DNA of 44,881 bases. Source: Rachicladosporium sp. CCFEE 5018. Lineage: Eukaryota > Ascomycota > Dothideomycetes > Cladosporiales > Cladosporiaceae. Location: contig KZ111154.1 of NCBI GenBank assembly GCA_002077045.2, forward strand, positions 755,603-800,483, given 5' to 3'. Shown here one piece after another: positions 42,987 through 44,881 of the stretch (position 1 is the first letter of the stretch; each line of letters begins with the position of its first letter). The position numbers and the translations under genes are program-made. The notes under the pieces are model-generated. The model saw nothing but the letters and a program-made list of their open reading frames with translations, was not told where the DNA came from and ran no database searches.

Positions 42987-43381
42987 AGCTTCTGATCTGC
43001 TATATATACTGCAATCAAGATTGAGCGTTTGGGTGATTTGCATTCTGCACTCGCCTCACGTCCTGATTCCCCCGTGGATTGCCTCAGTCGACAAGTGAGG
43101 CTCACCATCACATGACTCGCATCTGCGATCCAGTCGGGTGGGTCTCTCGCTAGCCGTCGATCAGTACATTGAAACACACATTGCGTGACATTTGCCAGGA
43201 CTGCCCCGCCATTCACTTGCCGTGCATGAATTCCGTCCAAGTGACTTGAACGCACTGGCTCACAGCAAACGGGGCAACGCGGTGATGCGGTGAGTAACAA
43301 CAACGTTTGTAGACCATCAACAACTCCTACTTTGACTTCATACCGAAGCCGTGGAGGAGCATACACACATACAAGGTGAAG
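42987..43381. other. intergenic
   Basis: About 395 bp before the second tannase; holds its promoter. No motif I can defend. Confidence 0.35.
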
Positions 43382-44881
43382 ATGCGGTCCCAACATCTCC
43401 TGTCCACTCTGCTTCCCTTACTCTCCCCCACCTATGCAGCGGATTGCACGCCAGCTTACTTTCGCACAATTCTCCCTTCGAATGCTACGGTCCGCTTTGC
43501 CACATCAGTGGCATCGAATACCGTCTTCCAGGTCCCAAGAGATAACATCGCATACTCGACTTCGCCGCTGTTGCTTCATTCCGCCTGCGCAGTGGAGATA
43601 AATGTCACATCGAGCTCAACATCAGCCTTCAGCTTCGGCCTCTTCCTCCCAGATCCCTCTGAATGGAACGAACGCTTCCTGGCAGTTGGAAACGGAGGGT
43701 TTGCTGGGGGCGTGAACTATCTAGACATGGCTGCCGGGCTCGGCTATGGCTTCGCAGTAATGTCGACAGACACAGGCCATAATTCGACTTCGGGCGACAT
43801 CACGTGGGCGACTAATCAAGAGCAAAAGAAGCTAGACTGGGGCTACCGAGCTATGCACGAAAGTGTTGTAGCGGCGAAAGCCATCACAGCAGCTTTCTAC
43901 GGCCAGAAGCCGAGCAAGTCTTACTACTCTGGCTGTAGTACTGGTGGTCGGCAGGGTATCAGAGAGGTACAGCTGCATCCAGAATCTTTCGACGGAGTCT
44001 TGGCTGGGGCGCCGGCGTGGTGGACGAGTCATCTGCAGACCTGGACGTTGGAAGCTGGACTGATCAATTTACCTCTCGATTCGCCAGGCCATATCCCTAG
44101 CACGCTGTTCCCTGTCATTGCGAAGGAAGTGAGGAGGCAGTGTGATGGGCAGGACGGGCTTGTGGACTCAATCATATCGGATCCAGAGGGCTGCAACTTC
44201 TTCTCCGAGGCTCTACTGTGCGGATCAGGCGACGATGGTGATTGCTTGACAGCGCCTCAGATCGACACGCTCTACAAGCTACACCACCCATATGTTGAGA
44301 CGAACGATACATTCGTGTTCCCAGGGCTCGAGCTCGGTAGCGAGGAACAATGGAACGTTCTACTTGGTGGATCTGCGCCGAATGCACTCGGCACGCAGTA
44401 TGTCCAGAACTTTCTACTGAACGACCCAACCTGGAATTACTGGGACTTCAATGGTAGCATCGTCGAGCTCGCCGATCGGATCCAACCCGGCAATGCTACT
44501 GCTTACGACTACGATCTCTCCCCATTCCATGCAAAAGGAGGGAAGCTGATTCAGTATCACGGCGAGGCGGATGGCCTCATTCCCACTGGCAGCTCATCGT
44601 ACTTCTACAAGCAGGTACTCAAGACTCTCAAGCCCAAGGGTATCGAGCTCGATAGCTGGTACCGCTTCTTCCTCGTGCCAGGGATGCAACATTGCTCCGG
44701 CACGCCTATCGACGTAGGCGCACCATGGTACTTTGCTGGTGGCAATCAAGCTGGTGCTGTGGGCTCTTCTCCAGGGGCGGTCTACTCGGTTCCTGGCTTC
44801 TCGGACGCCCGGCACGATGCCTTGCTGGCGCTGATGGCTTGGGTTGAGCATGGTCAGGCTCCAGATGAAATCGTGGCGACT
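43382..44881 (+). CDS. secreted tannase/feruloyl esterase family protein (runs off right edge)
   Basis: A single uninterrupted frame of 500 codons from ATG 43382 to the window end. The signal peptide MRSQHLLSTLLPLLSPTYA should be cut before ADCTP. The nucleophile is Ser186 in GCSTGGRQG. The acidic residue lies in YHGEADGLIPTG and the histidine in FFLVPGMQHCSG, so the triad is complete. Other family blocks are ERFLAVGNGGFAGG, HPESFDGVLAGAPAWW and CDGQDGLVDSIISDPEGCNF. It differs from the tannase at 36789: no introns, GGRQG instead of GGAQG, and different spacing, so the two are not recent duplicates. Role by family: extracellular hydrolysis of aromatic acid esters. Only the last residues are missing, judging from the C-terminal block DALLALMAWVEHGQAPD. 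Confidence 0.93.
   Translation, partial: MRSQHLLSTLLPLLSPTYAADCTPAYFRTILPSNATVRFATSVASNTVFQVPRDNIAYSTSPLLLHSACAVEINVTSSSTSAFSFGLFLPDPSEWNERFLAVGNGGFAGGVNYLDMAAGLGYGFAVMSTDTGHNSTSGDITWATNQEQKKLDWGYRAMHESVVAAKAITAAFYGQKPSKSYYSGCSTGGRQGIREVQLHPESFDGVLAGAPAWWTSHLQTWTLEAGLINLPLDSPGHIPSTLFPVIAKEVRRQCDGQDGLVDSIISDPEGCNFFSEALLCGSGDDGDCLTAPQIDTLYKLHHPYVETNDTFVFPGLELGSEEQWNVLLGGSAPNALGTQYVQNFLLNDPTWNYWDFNGSIVELADRIQPGNATAYDYDLSPFHAKGGKLIQYHGEADGLIPTGSSSYFYKQVLKTLKPKGIELDSWYRFFLVPGMQHCSGTPIDVGAPWYFAGGNQAGAVGSSPGAVYSVPGFSDARHDALLALMAWVEHGQAPDEIVAT

Overview
This window comes from a filamentous ascomycete (Pezizomycotina). Genes are spaced 0.1-1.5 kb apart and cut by short GT-AG introns, mostly 46-70 nt. 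The gene families are typical of that group: Zn2Cys6 regulators, PTH11-like rhodopsin-domain receptors, tannase/feruloyl esterases, Dal5-type MFS permeases, a pepsin and an Arp1-like amidase. The mix fits Dothideomycetes, but that placement is an inference. All gene models below were spliced by hand from splice signals, frame continuity and remembered family conservation; no database search was run.

Layout. 0-3 kb: the start of a Zn2Cys6 regulator runs off the left edge (-). Next is the 5' part of a SET-domain gene that breaks off directly against a CorA-like Mg2+ transporter gene. 3.4-5.8 kb: a nine-exon Arp1-like amidase gene. 7.0-9.1 kb: an eight-exon amino acid/choline/GABA-type permease. 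9.1-14.1 kb is gene-poor, with weak coding traces, a PTH11-like seven-helix receptor (-), two copies of a ~350-bp diverged repeat (5835-6181 and 13082-13439) and a permease-like N-terminal fragment. 14.1-24.6 kb is a housekeeping stretch: mitochondrial ATP synthase subunit b, an aspartic protease without a signal peptide but with a Gly-Thr tail ending in histidines, a basic nuclear-type protein, a 755-aa protein with four RFAP repeats and an acidic hypothetical protein. 25.8-28.4 kb: one C2H2 zinc-finger regulator assembled from two large reading frames.

29.6-38.4 kb looks like a catabolic gene group. It holds a Dal5-like MFS permease (-), a divergent Zn2Cys6 regulator (+), an AtuA/DUF1446 gene (-) and a divergent secreted tannase (+). 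The permease carries two single-base frame shifts and the regulator carries four in-frame stops plus a frame shift, so the transport/regulation half appears dead while the AtuA gene and tannase remain open. 38.5-44.9 kb: a small secreted protein, an NTF2-like protein with tandem C-terminal motifs, a hotdog thioesterase and a second tannase running off the right edge.

How the genes may work together: tannase esterases release acids from plant esters outside the cell, a Dal5-type permease would import a carboxylate, and AtuA-type proteins act in acyclic terpenoid/acyl catabolism. This link rests on gene neighbourhood and is an inference. No rRNA, tRNA, CRISPR or intact transposase gene was found.
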